A stretch of 64,000 nt of DNA. It comes from Acidobacteriota bacterium. Its GTDB lineage: Bacteria; Acidobacteriota; Vicinamibacteria; Vicinamibacterales; UBA2999. Under the pieces are notes generated by a model. The model made no database searches and was not told the DNA's origin. It worked only from the letters and a program-made list of their open reading frames with translations. Shown in pieces: positions 8,235-16,890 of the stretch. Position numbers and translations under genes: made by a program. How positions within the stretch are numbered: the stretch's first letter is position 1; each line of letters begins with the position of its first letter. The stretch spans positions 37,857-101,856 of the forward strand of contig JAKFYH010000046.1 of the NCBI GenBank assembly GCA_021730945.1, given 5' to 3'.

Positions 8235-8854
8235 GATTTACAGAAACGGGCATCGGGATCGTTCTCGGTACCACACTCGCACGTCGTGTCATCGCGACGG
8301 CTAAAGCCATCGCCCTCCGAACGTACGCCGTCGTTGCCCGAACGGGCGAGGCGCTTCGCCACTTCCTGCTCGATCAGCTCCCGATAGCCGCCACCGGCGT
8401 CCAGCTGTTGCATCAATCCGAGCGCGCGCTGCCGCAAGCGGCCGGCCATTTCGTCGAAGTCGGCCTGCGACATCTTGCGCATCGCGAAATCAAACTCCAA
8501 CTCCTTGATCGACCGCAGCACCAGCGCCTTCTCGCGCTCGAGCGCCACCCGGGTACGGCCGCCAATCGTGATCGGCGCGTCGATATCGGGCGACACCAGG
8601 GGCGAAAGAATCCGGTAGGCACCGAGCCCGACGAAGCTCACCGACACCACCGTCAGGCTTAGCGTGATGATGTTGGCGGGCGACTGCCCGGTCGCCACCA
8701 CCACCGTCGCGGTGGCCGCCAGCATGCCACCCAGCAGGAAAAACTGCCAGGGTTGCAGGTACGGCTCCTCGAGCGCACCGGGAGCGTCGACTGACAACTT
8801 CCGTTCGGGTGACATGGGCTTGCCGGCCGAGGCATTCGCGGAGGTCGACGCCAT
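8216..8854 (-). CDS. Two-span membrane protein with C-terminal zinc ribbon, inside the ccm operon
   Basis: 212 codons; its ATG overlaps the ccmF stop by one base. Two hydrophobic helices (FFLLGGMLAATATVVVATG; IITLSLTVVSVSFVGLGAYRIL) are followed by a helical region (about 105-175) and a C-terminal zinc ribbon with CxC then CxxC and an 'ARFCKSCGARL' ending. Zinc-ribbon tails of this shape often mediate protein contact or redox sensing at the cytoplasmic face. Tight coupling to ccmF and to the next gene suggests a partner of the haem lyase. Not a canonical Ccm component. Confidence 0.8.
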   Translation of the reverse strand: MASTSANASAGKPMSPERKLSVDAPGALEEPYLQPWQFFLLGGMLAATATVVVATGQSPANIITLSLTVVSVSFVGLGAYRILSPLVSPDIDAPITIGGRTRVALEREKALVLRSIKELEFDFAMRKMSQADFDEMAGRLRQRALGLMQQLDAGGGYRELIEQEVAKRLARSGNDGVRSEGDGFSRRDDTTCECGTENDPDARFCKSCGARL

Positions 8855-11331
8855 TAATCGAGATCGCGCAATTCGTCGTTCAGGCGCGCGGCCATTTCAG
8901 GATCTTCGATGCCGGCGGGCATGCCCGCGATCGCACCGCGGCGCGACGACCAGCGCATGGCCAGGAAGGCCGCCATCAGGAAGCCGCCGACGCCGACGAC
9001 GACCGGCATCGCCCACACTACGCGACCGGATCCGCTATTGGGCGGCTCGCTCAGAATCTGATTGCCCCCGAAGGTATCGACGTAGAACTTGAGAATCTCA
9101 CTCTCGTTCTTGCCTTCCTTGAGCATCACGTCAATCTTGGCCCGCTCGACGGCACAGTGCCCACACGAGCATTGCCCGACCGGCAGCTTCGAACAGCCGC
9201 CGCACCAGCAGGCCAGCTTGTGCGCGACTTCCCGTGCCTCCGGCGAAGTAACGGTTTCCAGACGGGGATCCTGCCCCGTCTCGACGTGCTGTGCATACGC
9301 CAGCCCGGTCGGCAGCAGCAGGCTCAACACCAGCAGCGACGCCGTCATCGCCGCGCCGGCCGGCATCGACGCCACCGCGAAGCCCATCGCCGTCTCGGGC
9401 AGCAGCGCGATCCCGGTGCCGATGGCCAGGACGCCGAACCCGAACCACACCCAGTTCACGAGCGGGTTGATGTGCACTTCGACGCTGGCCGTTTGCTCTT
9501 CAATTTCAAACGCCGGCATCACGACATAGAGATCTTCGGCGAACATGCGCCGAATCGCGACCTCGGTCGTGGGCTCTTCCTCGTGCTTGCGGAAGTACCA
9601 CTTGGCCGGCTTCATCTGCTCGATCACCGCGCCACTCTTGTCCTTCACGGTGATGTGGCCCGTCACCATCTGCTTCTGGCCATCGTCGGTGACCCGAATC
9701 GCGTCGAGATGGAGCGTGTAATCGCCGACCACCGCCTCCTCGCCCGGCTTCAGCAGCAGTTGCACATCGCGGCTGAACCCCTCGCCGGCAAAGCCGAGGA
9801 AGATCAGCACCATGCCGACGTGGACGATGTAGCCGCCGTAGCGGCGCTTGTTGCGCGAGACGAGGCCGACCATGGCGGTCAGCAGGTCAGTGCCGGTCAT
9901 GCCGCGGCGGACGTTCGAGCCGCGGATGAACTCCTGGATCAGCGTGCCCATGACGTAAGCGCTCAACGCGAAGCACAGGCCCGAGCCCCACACGCGCACG
10001 CCCATCGCGACCACCACCCCGCCGACGACCAGGCCACTCAGGATCGGCCACATGAACTGATCCTTCAGGTTCATGATCGTGGACTTGCGCCACGCCAGCA
10101 GCGGCCCGGTGCCGGTCAGCACCAGCAGGATGAGGCCGATCGGCACCATCCAGCGATTGAAGAACGGCGGCCCGACCGTGAGGCGCTCGCCGTTGATGGC
10201 CTCGGTAATGGTGGGAAACATGGTCGCGAACAGAACGAACATGGCTGAGAACAGCAGGACCCAGTTGTTCGCCAGGAATGCTGCTTCCTTTGACATCCAC
10301 GAGTCCAGCTCGTGGCGTGCCTTGAGCATCGGTAGCCGGTAAATCACCCAGCCGAAACTGAACACCAGGGTGAAGATCATGAAAGCCGCGAAGTAGCGCG
10401 CCAGCTCCGGATCTTCGCCGAAGGCGTGAATTGACTGCACTACGCCCGAGCGGGTCAGGAAGGTGCCGACGATGGTCAGCAGGAACGTGATGATGACCAG
10501 CGAGACGTTCCAGACCCGCAGCATGCCGCGGCGCTCCTGGACCATCACCGAATGCAGGAACGCGGTGGCCGTGAACCACGGCAGCATGCCGGCGTTCTCG
10601 ACCGGATCCCAGCCCCAATAGCCACCCCAGCCGAGTTCCTCGTAGGCCCAAATCATGCCCAGCGTGAGGCCCAGCGACAGGAAGAACCACGAGAACATCG
10701 TCCAGCGGCGCACCGCCCGCAACCAGGAATCATCGAGATGGCCGGTGATGAGGGCCGCCATGCCGAACGCGAACGGAATGGTCAGGCCGACAAAACCCAG
10801 GTACATGGTCGGCGGATGAATCGCCATGTAGAAGTTCTGCAAGAGCGGGTTCAATCCGCGGCCGTCGGTCGGCGACTCGGTGAGGTAGGTCGCAAACGGG
10901 TTGTTGTGGATGATCATCAGGAAGAGAAAGAACATCTCCACCGACGCGATCACCGCGACGACGTACGGAATCAGTTCGCGATGCCGATCGCGGTTCACCT
11001 TGACCGCAACCGAGCCAAACAGCGACAGCAGGAAGACCCAGAACATCACCGAGCCGTCCAGCCCGCCCCAATAAGAGGTGATCTTGTAGAAGATCGGCTG
11101 GACACTGTCGGAATAGCGCTGGACGTAGCGGATGGAATAGTCGCCGGCGATAAAGGCGTAGATGATGATGCCCGACGCCACGGTCATCAGCGCCGCCACC
11201 GTGTAGAACGCGGCGACACCACTTTCAATGAGGCGGGTGCTCCGCCGGCGGGCCCCGGCGACGGAAGCCGCGACCGCGTAGGCCGCGATCACAAACGTGA
11301 GCAGCAGAATCAGGGCGCCGAGGGAAGCCAT
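8854..11331 (-). CDS. ccmF: CcmF haem lyase fused to a six-cysteine CcmH-like domain
   Basis: 825 codons; ATG is preceded by AAGGAG five bases upstream. Residues 1-645 are a CcmF/NrfE haem lyase: many membrane helices, the haem signature WGGYWGWDP (235-243), and the conserved IHPPTMYLGF and TRSGVVQSIHAF blocks. Residues about 655-680 form a new membrane segment ending like a signal peptide (GLAYA), followed by a CcmH/CycL-like periplasmic domain with LACWCGGC (Cys 708, 710, 713) and CSCGHC (Cys 721, 723, 726), then a transmembrane helix near 770-792 and an acidic tail. Canonical CcmH has a single LRCxxCQ pair, so both the fusion and the extra cysteines are unusual. The product attaches haem to apocytochrome c. 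Confidence 0.9.
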   Translation of the reverse strand: MASLGALILLLTFVIAAYAVAASVAGARRRSTRLIESGVAAFYTVAALMTVASGIIIYAFIAGDYSIRYVQRYSDSVQPIFYKITSYWGGLDGSVMFWVFLLSLFGSVAVKVNRDRHRELIPYVVAVIASVEMFFLFLMIIHNNPFATYLTESPTDGRGLNPLLQNFYMAIHPPTMYLGFVGLTIPFAFGMAALITGHLDDSWLRAVRRWTMFSWFFLSLGLTLGMIWAYEELGWGGYWGWDPVENAGMLPWFTATAFLHSVMVQERRGMLRVWNVSLVIITFLLTIVGTFLTRSGVVQSIHAFGEDPELARYFAAFMIFTLVFSFGWVIYRLPMLKARHELDSWMSKEAAFLANNWVLLFSAMFVLFATMFPTITEAINGERLTVGPPFFNRWMVPIGLILLVLTGTGPLLAWRKSTIMNLKDQFMWPILSGLVVGGVVVAMGVRVWGSGLCFALSAYVMGTLIQEFIRGSNVRRGMTGTDLLTAMVGLVSRNKRRYGGYIVHVGMVLIFLGFAGEGFSRDVQLLLKPGEEAVVGDYTLHLDAIRVTDDGQKQMVTGHITVKDKSGAVIEQMKPAKWYFRKHEEEPTTEVAIRRMFAEDLYVVMPAFEIEEQTASVEVHINPLVNWVWFGFGVLAIGTGIALLPETAMGFAVASMPAGAAMTASLLVLSLLLPTGLAYAQHVETGQDPRLETVTSPEAREVAHKLACWCGGCSKLPVGQCSCGHCAVERAKIDVMLKEGKNESEILKFYVDTFGGNQILSEPPNSGSGRVVWAMPVVVGVGGFLMAAFLAMRWSSRRGAIAGMPAGIEDPEMAARLNDELRDLD

Positions 11332-11340
11332 GCCGGCTCC

Positions 11341-11766
11341 TTAGTACTTACCAGCCGGCGCGGTCGCGCCTACTGGCTTGGCTTCATACTTCGAGGGGCA
11401 CTTCGCCATCACGCCATTAGGCTGTGTCTTGAACCCCTCGGGCGTCAGGATGCCTTTCAGCACGACTTCCGAGTCGCTCTTGAACGTGTCGGGGACGACA
11501 CCGGTGTAGCTGGCGTCCACCACGTGACCGTTGCTCTGGACCTTGAAGATGTAGTCCAGGCTGTTGGGGCGCTTCTTGATCGAGTCCGGCACGACGAAGC
11601 CGTGCATCTGCAGCTTCTTGCCGTACCACGGCTCGGGCTGCGCCATCACTTCATCGACGTGTTTGTAGTACTCAGTGCCTTCGGCCATCGTCGTGTAGAG
11701 AAGGCCGCCGAACGTCATGGCAAGCACCAAACTCGTGAGACCAATCTTGACCGCTTTGTACTTCAT
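11341..11766 (-). CDS. ccmE: CcmE haem chaperone, Cys variant (CxxxY)
   Basis: 141 residues: N-terminal membrane anchor (IGLTSLVLAMTFGGLLY), then the OB-fold domain (YYKHVDEVMAQP..., VVLKGILTPEGF). The haem-attachment site, normally HxxxY in a VxAKHDExY context, reads MAKCPSKYE here, with Cys 123 and Tyr 127. Cys-type CcmE is known from some Desulfovibrio and archaea. The protein carries haem covalently from CcmC to CcmF. It lies nine bases upstream of ccmF and two bases downstream of maf. Confidence 0.9.
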   Translation of the reverse strand: MKYKAVKIGLTSLVLAMTFGGLLYTTMAEGTEYYKHVDEVMAQPEPWYGKKLQMHGFVVPDSIKKRPNSLDYIFKVQSNGHVVDASYTGVVPDTFKSDSEVVLKGILTPEGFKTQPNGVMAKCPSKYEAKPVGATAPAGKY

Positions 11767-11768
11767 AA

Positions 11769-12341
11769 TTAACGACTTAGCCGAAGTGGCTTCTCCGCTC
11801 TCAGGATACTACTGACCACCGCCACGGGCAACCCCACCACGTTGGCGTACGAGCCCTCAATTCTGGGGATGAAGCGGGAGGCCAGGCCCTGGATGGCGTA
11901 CGCCCCGGCCCGGTCGACGGGTTCCCCGCTGGCGACGTACCAGGAGATGTCTTCGTCTGTCATCGGATCGAACCAGACCCGCGTGCGCTCCACAGCCGAG
12001 TCGACTCGGCCGGCTCGGACCAGGGCGACGCCCGTGAACACCTCGTGGACCCGCCCGCGTAACCGCCGAAGCATGGCCGTGGCCTCGGCCGCGTCGGCGG
12101 GCTTGCCGAGGATCAGCCCGTCAATGACGACGGTGGTGTCGGCACCAAGGACACTGGCATCGGGCCGCAGCGCCAGCACGGCGCGAGCCTTCTCGATGGC
12201 GAGCCGTTCCACGTACGCTTCCGGCGCCTCGCCGGGATGCGGTGTTTCGTCGACGTCGGCGGCCAGGACCTCGAAGGCGATGCCAGCCGCCACCAGCAGT
12301 TCGGCGCGCCGCGGCGAGCGGCTCGCGAGAATCAGGGTCAT
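11769..12341 (-). CDS. maf: Maf-family nucleoside triphosphate pyrophosphatase
   Basis: 190 residues from ATG 12341, which overlaps the preceding TGA as ATGA; this start gives the family N-terminus [16 protein letters not shown]. Other signatures are [42 protein letters not shown] and the C-terminal [11 protein letters not shown] / [10 protein letters not shown]. Maf enzymes hydrolyse non-canonical or modified (d)NTPs and have been linked to cell-division arrest. Co-transcription with ccm genes is probably incidental. The strong match to YhdE-type Maf makes the family secure; exact nucleotide preference is not. Confidence 0.93.
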   Translation of the reverse strand: MTLILASRSPRRAELLVAAGIAFEVLAADVDETPHPGEAPEAYVERLAIEKARAVLALRPDASVLGADTTVVIDGLILGKPADAAEATAMLRRLRGRVHEVFTGVALVRAGRVDSAVERTRVWFDPMTDEDISWYVASGEPVDRAGAYAIQGLASRFIPRIEGSYANVVGLPVAVVSSILRAEKPLRLSR

Positions 12342-13525
12342 TTCGCCGGCAGGTTCTCGTACCACTTCAGGCTGGAACCTCCCGTGCAGGCGATGTCCGT
12401 GCGCTTGTCGCCGTTGAAGTCCGCGGCCACGCAGCCGCTGCCGGGCATGGCATTGTCCTCGAGCACCGTCTTCGTCCACTCGCCGTTGCCCGACATGCGA
12501 TACACGCGGACGCCGTTCGGCTTGCCGCGGAAGCCCGCGATCAGTTCGTCGACGCCGTCACCATCGAGGTCCGCCGAGATCAACGCGTGGCCGTAGTTCA
12601 GGCCGGTGTCGATCACCGTGCGGTTCGACCAGGTGTCGCCTTTGCCGGTGTAGACCACCACCTCGTTGTTCCGGTACGGCTGGGCGTTGCCGTGGAAGGG
12701 CTCCATCGTGGCGAGCACCCGGCCCCCCTTGTTTCGCACCGCCGCGACTTCGCCGGCGCCGTTCCACGGCCACTCCTCGGGGTTGCCGGCCACCAGTCGC
12801 GTGCGCGTCCACTGGCCGCCGCCGTAGCGATGCAGGTGCACGCCGAGAAAGCTCGCCGTGAGCAGCGCCTCCCGTCCCTTGCCGTCCCAGTCCACAGCCA
12901 GGATACCGTGCATCACGCCGTCTTCCGCGTCGGTGATGGTCTGGCGCTTCCAGTCGGTGGGATTGTAGGCATAGACGATGTTCTTGTCTTTGTAGTCCGG
13001 CATCCCCGCATTGACGCCCGCGAGCGGTGCGTTGATCAGCCACTTGCGGCCATTGCCCTCGACGTCGGCGAATCGCAGGCGGTGCGAGGCCGGGGTGCGA
13101 TCGATCTCTTTCCCCGTCCACGGCTCGATCACATCAGGCCCGTGCGTGTAAACCGTCACGATGCCGGTGCTCTTTGCGGGCACGGTCGCGAAGCCGGTCG
13201 CGATCGCGATCTCCGGAATGCCGTCCTGGTCGGTGTCGGCCGCAGCAGCGTTGATCAATCCGGTAATTCCCGACGCAATCACGTGGCGCGCCCACGACGG
13301 ATTCTCGAACCAGATCAACTGTTGGGTGCCGCCCGCGACGGCGATCAAATCGACGCGGCCGTCCTTGTTGATGTCGGCGGCGTCGACTGCATACGCACCG
13401 CGGAGATCGGTTGCCACCTCGTGCGGCACCAGGGTCCACGGCGCCGACGCCTGGCCGCTGACGTGCGCCAGACTGACCGACACGACTCCCACTGCTCCAA
13501 GCCAACCGGCCACAGTCATGCGCAT
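12338..13525 (-). CDS. Secreted FG-GAP/VCBS-repeat (beta-propeller) protein
   Basis: 395 residues; ATG 13525 has GGAG five bases upstream; a second ATG at 13519 is possible. A signal peptide ([23 protein letters not shown]) is followed by repeated Ca-binding-like FG-GAP motifs: [54 protein letters not shown], consistent with a seven-bladed propeller. Such proteins are exported and bind ligands or polysaccharide; the specific role is unknown. It is the first gene of the minus-strand series leading to maf and ccm and is divergent from the DUF721 gene only about 60 bases away. Confidence 0.85.
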   Translation of the reverse strand: MRMTVAGWLGAVGVVSVSLAHVSGQASAPWTLVPHEVATDLRGAYAVDAADINKDGRVDLIAVAGGTQQLIWFENPSWARHVIASGITGLINAAAADTDQDGIPEIAIATGFATVPAKSTGIVTVYTHGPDVIEPWTGKEIDRTPASHRLRFADVEGNGRKWLINAPLAGVNAGMPDYKDKNIVYAYNPTDWKRQTITDAEDGVMHGILAVDWDGKGREALLTASFLGVHLHRYGGGQWTRTRLVAGNPEEWPWNGAGEVAAVRNKGGRVLATMEPFHGNAQPYRNNEVVVYTGKGDTWSNRTVIDTGLNYGHALISADLDGDGVDELIAGFRGKPNGVRVYRMSGNGEWTKTVLEDNAMPGSGCVAADFNGDKRTDIACTGGSSLKWYENLPAK

Positions 13526-13571
13526 ATACGCTCCAGGGGTAAGGGCGGGCTTCCGGCCGCCCGGCGAATGA

Positions 13572-13588
13572 TATTCTTGAGCCGCGTG
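13572..13588 (+). promoter_or_regulatory. -10 hexamer TATTCT eight bases before a GTG start of the DUF721 gene
   Basis: TATTCT 13572-13577, then an eight-base gap, then GTG 13586. If used, the transcript starts next to this GTG and the upstream ATG 13568 is excluded from the mRNA. Confidence 0.35.
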
Positions 13589-13861
13589 ATTCAGGTGAAC
13601 AAAGTGATGCCTGCCGTCCTGGCGGAAGTCATTCGCAAGGGGCCGCTGTGCGACGAGAAGGTGACCCTGGCCTGGCGCCTGGCCGTGGGGCCGGCGATTG
13701 CCAAGGCGACGACCGTCCGGCTGGTTGCCGACGGCACCTTGCACATCAAGACCGAGAGTCAGGCCTGGATCGACGCCGTGCGCAAGTCGACTTCGCTGAT
13801 TCAGATCCGGATGGGCGACCTGCTGGGCGAGAAGCTCGTGAAGCGGCTCGAATTCCGCTAG
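13586..13861 (+). CDS. DUF721 (DciA-like) protein
   Basis: 91 residues from GTG 13586; ATG 13568 would give 97. Matches the DUF721 pattern: ILAEVIRKG-type helix, LAWRLAVGPAIAKATTV, DGTLHIKTESQAWIDAVRKS and GEKLVKRLEFR at the end. DciA, from this family, is the ancestral loader/regulator of the replicative helicase in many bacteria lacking DnaC/DnaI, usually as a longer protein; here only the core domain is present. It is divergent from the FG-GAP gene. Start is ambiguous because a -10-like hexamer overlaps the first codons of the longer version. Confidence 0.78.
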   Translation: MIQVNKVMPAVLAEVIRKGPLCDEKVTLAWRLAVGPAIAKATTVRLVADGTLHIKTESQAWIDAVRKSTSLIQIRMGDLLGEKLVKRLEFR

Positions 13862-13870
13862 CCGGATTCC

Positions 13871-13924
13871 CCGACCAGCCTGACCCGCCCTACCAGCCCC
13901 ACCCGCCCGACCAGCCTGACCCGC
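13871..13924 (+). repeat. Three tandem 18-base units between DUF721 and thiolase genes
   Basis: Units at 13871-13888 and 13907-13924 are identical (CCGACCAGCCTGACCCGC); the middle unit 13889-13906 differs at four positions. The array fills most of the intergenic gap and ends 12 bases before the thiolase -10 box. Confidence 0.8.
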
Positions 13925-13936
13925 CCGATATGGCAA

Positions 13937-13951
13937 GATAGTCTCATCATG
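13937..13951 (+). promoter_or_regulatory. -10-like hexamer GATAGT six bases before the thiolase ATG
   Basis: GATAGT 13937-13942, six-base gap, ATG 13949. Same geometry as the other leaderless-type starts of this window; no Shine-Dalgarno sequence can fit in the remaining space. Confidence 0.45.
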
Positions 13952-15130
13952 CGAAGCGCCTTCATCGTCAGTGCAGCACGTATTGCGACCGGCAAATTCC
14001 TCGGCACGCTGAAAGACTTCACTGCCCCGCAGCTCGGTGCGATGGTCGTTCGCGAGGCCGTGTCCCGCGCGGGGATCGACCCTGCGATCGTGGACGAATG
14101 CATCATGGGCAACGTCGTCTCGGGCGGCGTCGGCCAGGCGCCAGCTCGACAGGCGGCGCTCAACGGCGGCCTCGCCGACCATGTGGCCGCGCTGACTATT
14201 AATAAGGTGTGCGGCTCCGGCCTCAAGGCCGTGATGCTGGCCCAGCAGGGCATCCAGACCGGCGACATCGACATCGCGGTGGCCGGCGGCATGGAGTCGA
14301 TGAGCAACTGTCCGTACATCATCCCCAAGGTCCGCGAAGGGCTGCGGATGGGCAACGGCCAGGTGGTTGACCTGATGATCCACGATGGCCTGTGGTGCCC
14401 GTTCGAGAACTGGCACATGGGCAACGCCGGCGAAACCGTGGCCGATCTCCACAGGGTGAGCCGCGACCAACAGGACCAATACTCCGCCGAAAGCCACCAG
14501 AAGGCAGCGGCCGCGGCGGCCGCCGGCAAGTTCGCGCAGGAGATCCTGCCGGTGTCGATCCCCCAGAAGAAGGGCGACCCGGTGATGTTCGCCGTGGACG
14601 AGTCGGTGCGGGCCGACACCACGGCCGAGATCCTGCGCAAGCTGAAGCCGGCCTTCAAGAAGGATGGCTCGGTCACGGCAGGCAACGCGCCGCCGGTCAA
14701 CGACGGCGCCGCCGCCCTGGTGGTCATGGGTGACGACAAGGTTGCCTCGCTCGGCCTCACGCCGCTGGCGCGGATCGTGGCCCAGGCCACAAGCGGGCTG
14801 GCGCCGAAGATGTTGCTGATGACGCCGGTGGAAGCGACACGCAAAGTGGTGAAGAAGGCGGGATGGTCGATCGCGGACATTGACCTGATGGAATTGAACG
14901 AGGCCTTTGCCGTGCAGGCGGTCGCCGTCATGCAGGAACTGGGCATCGACCCGGCCAAGGTGAACGTCAACGGCGGCGCCGTCGCCCTGGGCCATCCCAT
15001 CGGGGCATCGGGCGCGCGCATTCTGACCACCCTGATCTACGCCCTCAAGGACCGTGGACTCAAGCGGGGGGTGGCGACGCTCTGCCTGGGCGGCGGGAAC
15101 GGCGTCGCACTCGCCATCGAAGTGCTGTAA
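13949..15130 (+). CDS. Acetyl-CoA C-acetyltransferase (thiolase)
   Basis: 393 residues, normal for biosynthetic/degradative thiolase II. Nucleophilic Cys 88 in [11 protein letters not shown], the [11 protein letters not shown] block, the [16 protein letters not shown] motif with catalytic His, and the C-terminal [14 protein letters not shown] with the second catalytic Cys region are all present. Catalyses reversible condensation of two acetyl-CoA to acetoacetyl-CoA (AtoB/PhbA type) or, with longer chains, thiolytic cleavage. No other fatty-acid or PHB gene is adjacent, so the physiological direction is open. Its last 71 bases overlap the convergent DUF457 gene. Confidence 0.93.
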   Translation: MRSAFIVSAARIATGKFLGTLKDFTAPQLGAMVVREAVSRAGIDPAIVDECIMGNVVSGGVGQAPARQAALNGGLADHVAALTINKVCGSGLKAVMLAQQGIQTGDIDIAVAGGMESMSNCPYIIPKVREGLRMGNGQVVDLMIHDGLWCPFENWHMGNAGETVADLHRVSRDQQDQYSAESHQKAAAAAAAGKFAQEILPVSIPQKKGDPVMFAVDESVRADTTAEILRKLKPAFKKDGSVTAGNAPPVNDGAAALVVMGDDKVASLGLTPLARIVAQATSGLAPKMLLMTPVEATRKVVKKAGWSIADIDLMELNEAFAVQAVAVMQELGIDPAKVNVNGGAVALGHPIGASGARILTTLIYALKDRGLKRGVATLCLGGGNGVALAIEVL

Positions 15131-15602
15131 GCGCCGCGAAGGGTGGGCCGAGGATCAAGACCTCCTTGATCACGGCCCAGCCATTGTGGCTGACGAAGTT
15201 CGGCAGCCAATAGCGCCGCGAGATGGCCTCGAAGACGAAGGCATCGGCAAAGTAGTAGCTGGAGGTCAACGGCCACAGGGCCATGACGCCCAGTGGCGGC
15301 GTGTCGTCCGACCCCAGCCAATCGAAGAGCACATGAGTGGACCACGCCAGGGCCACGGTCACGGCCAGCGCGGGATGGCGACCGCGCGTGACGGCGAGGG
15401 TCACGAGGCCGGCGACGATCGCGGCACCCAGGCTGTGGGTTTCCATGTTGTGCCGGCCCCATAAGAAATCCAGGTCGGGCGCTATCGCGGCACACGCGAC
15501 GATGGCTAAGGTGCCAGCAGGGCTAAGGGTGCCTGGGGAGCGGGGGCTCATCGCCAACCCGACAATCAGGCCCCCAAGTGCATGTCCGACCGGGCTGGGC
15601 AT
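15060..15602 (-). CDS. DUF457 (YdjM-like) membrane-bound metal-dependent hydrolase family protein
   Basis: 180 residues from ATG 15602, giving [16 protein letters not shown], the family start. Four or so hydrophobic helices; polar signature residues PDLD, the H-x4-THS segment ([10 protein letters not shown]) and [16 protein letters not shown] match the LexA-regulated YdjM-type hydrolase family. Biochemical function of the family is poorly defined. The Arg-rich C-terminus ([11 protein letters not shown]) lies antisense inside the thiolase end, so the stop may have drifted downstream by chance. Confidence 0.8.
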   Translation of the reverse strand: MPSPVGHALGGLIVGLAMSPRSPGTLSPAGTLAIVACAAIAPDLDFLWGRHNMETHSLGAAIVAGLVTLAVTRGRHPALAVTVALAWSTHVLFDWLGSDDTPPLGVMALWPLTSSYYFADAFVFEAISRRYWLPNFVSHNGWAVIKEVLILGPPFAALTALRWRVRRRSRRPGRASPPPA

Positions 15603-15749
15603 CACCTCACCGTACGAGGTTTTGGCGATACAGGTCAAACCTCCGCGTCGCAAGACCTGCGATCCGGCCAGAAAACAGGCGAAAGTGGTCGTTTCCCCTA
15701 AAGTGTTGAAAATGAACCTGAAGCGGCTGGCAGGTGCACGGATTTACGC

Positions 15750-15778
15750 TTGACTTTCGCTTGGCGCGTTTCTAGGAT
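15750..15778 (+). promoter_or_regulatory. recA promoter, TTGACT-N17-TAGGAT
   Basis: -35 TTGACT at 15750-15755 and -10 TAGGAT at 15773-15778 with an ideal 17-base spacer. Start point expected near 15785, leaving a ~23-base leader with AAGGA at 15793-15797. This is the best sigma-70-type promoter in the window. A five-base stem (GTCCT 15781-15785 with AGGAC 15794-15798) can pair across the ribosome-binding site. No recognisable LexA box was seen. Confidence 0.75.
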
Positions 15779-15807
15779 CAGTCCTGTCCGGAAAGGACCA
15801 CATTCAC

Positions 15808-16842
15808 ATGGCATTAGACGAACGACAGGAACGAATCAAGGCGCTCGACATCGCGGTCGGCCAAATCGAAAAGCAGTTCGGCAAGGGCTCCATCATGCGG
15901 CTCGGCCAGAACAAGGCCGTGGCCCCGGTCGACTTCATCTCGACCGGCGCCCTCAGCATCGACTATGCGCTGGGTATTGGCGGCGTCCCGCGCGGACGCG
16001 TCATCGAAATTTTCGGGCCGGAATCGTCCGGCAAGACCACGCTGGCCCTGCAGGTGATTGCCGAAGCCCAGAAGACGGGAGGCCTGGCCGCCTTTGTCGA
16101 TGCCGAACACGCGCTCGACGCGGCCTATGCCAAGAAGCTGGGCGTCGACATCGATAATCTGCTGGTGTCCCAGCCCGATAATGGTGAACAGGCCCTCGAA
16201 ATCGTCGAGGTCCTGATCCGTTCCAACAGTGTCGACGTCTGCGTCGTCGACTCGGTGGCGGCCCTGGTGCCCAAGGCCGAAATCGAAGGCGACATGGGCG
16301 AAGCCCAGATGGGCCTGCAGGCACGCCTGATGTCGCAGGCCCTGCGCAAGCTGACCGGCGCGGTATCCAAGTCGAAGACCTCGTTGATTTTCATCAACCA
16401 GTTGCGCGAGAAGATCGGCGTCATGTTCGGCAATCCCGAAACCACGACCGGCGGCCGGGCCCTCAAGTTCTACTCGTCGGTCCGCATCGACATCCGCCGG
16501 ATCGGCGCCATCAAGGACGGCGAGGCGGTCGTGGGCGGACGCACGCGGGTCAAGATCGTCAAGAACAAGATGGCGGCGCCCTTCCGCGAAGCGGAGTTCG
16601 ACATCATGTACGGCGAGGGCGTCTCGCGCGAAGGCGACCTCATCGACATCGCGGTCGAGCACAAGATCATCGAGAAGAGCGGCGCCTGGTTTGCCTACGG
16701 CGGCGAACGTCTCGGCCAGGGCCGCGAGAACGTCAAGAACTACCTCAAGGAACACATCGAGCTGCGCACAGCGATCGAGGAAAAAGTGCGCAAGGCGCTC
16801 GGCATGTCGCGCGAACCAGAGCCGGCAGCCGTCGGAGCCTGA
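15808..16842 (+). CDS. recA: Recombinase RecA
   Basis: 344 residues, full length. Binds single-stranded DNA and ATP, promotes strand exchange and the co-protease reaction on LexA. Walker [10 protein letters not shown] at 70-78, the FVDAEHALD block, Walker [16 protein letters not shown], the L2 loop with [23 protein letters not shown] split over two adjacent motifs, and the MAW-type [13 protein letters not shown] are present. Own promoter and Shine-Dalgarno sequence upstream; a 10-base-pair hairpin follows 18 bases after the stop. No recX follows, unlike many genomes. Confidence 0.98.
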   Translation: MALDERQERIKALDIAVGQIEKQFGKGSIMRLGQNKAVAPVDFISTGALSIDYALGIGGVPRGRVIEIFGPESSGKTTLALQVIAEAQKTGGLAAFVDAEHALDAAYAKKLGVDIDNLLVSQPDNGEQALEIVEVLIRSNSVDVCVVDSVAALVPKAEIEGDMGEAQMGLQARLMSQALRKLTGAVSKSKTSLIFINQLREKIGVMFGNPETTTGGRALKFYSSVRIDIRRIGAIKDGEAVVGGRTRVKIVKNKMAAPFREAEFDIMYGEGVSREGDLIDIAVEHKIIEKSGAWFAYGGERLGQGRENVKNYLKEHIELRTAIEEKVRKALGMSREPEPAAVGA

Positions 16843-16860
16843 CCCGTGAACCAGCGCGTG

Positions 16861-16884
16861 GAGGCAACCCCTTAGGGTTGCCTC
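16861..16884 (+). terminator. Perfect 10-bp hairpin after recA
   Basis: GAGGCAACCC, loop CTTA, GGGTTGCCTC. No T-run follows and the PAP2 GTG start begins only six bases later, so it may be a processing or attenuation structure rather than a simple terminator. Confidence 0.5.
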
Positions 16885-16890
16885 GAATCC

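Noticed and set aside
12338..14995. A minus-strand open frame of 885 codons covering the DUF721 and thiolase genes
   Set aside because: Only the part from 13525 downstream has a signal peptide and FG-GAP motifs; the rest is antisense shadow of the thiolase, open because of GC-rich codon third positions.
15660..15750. GTT-N7-AAC near 15714 as a LexA box for recA
   Set aside because: It matches neither the GAAC-N4-GTTC nor the GTTC-N7-GTTC type, and lies upstream of the -35 box.
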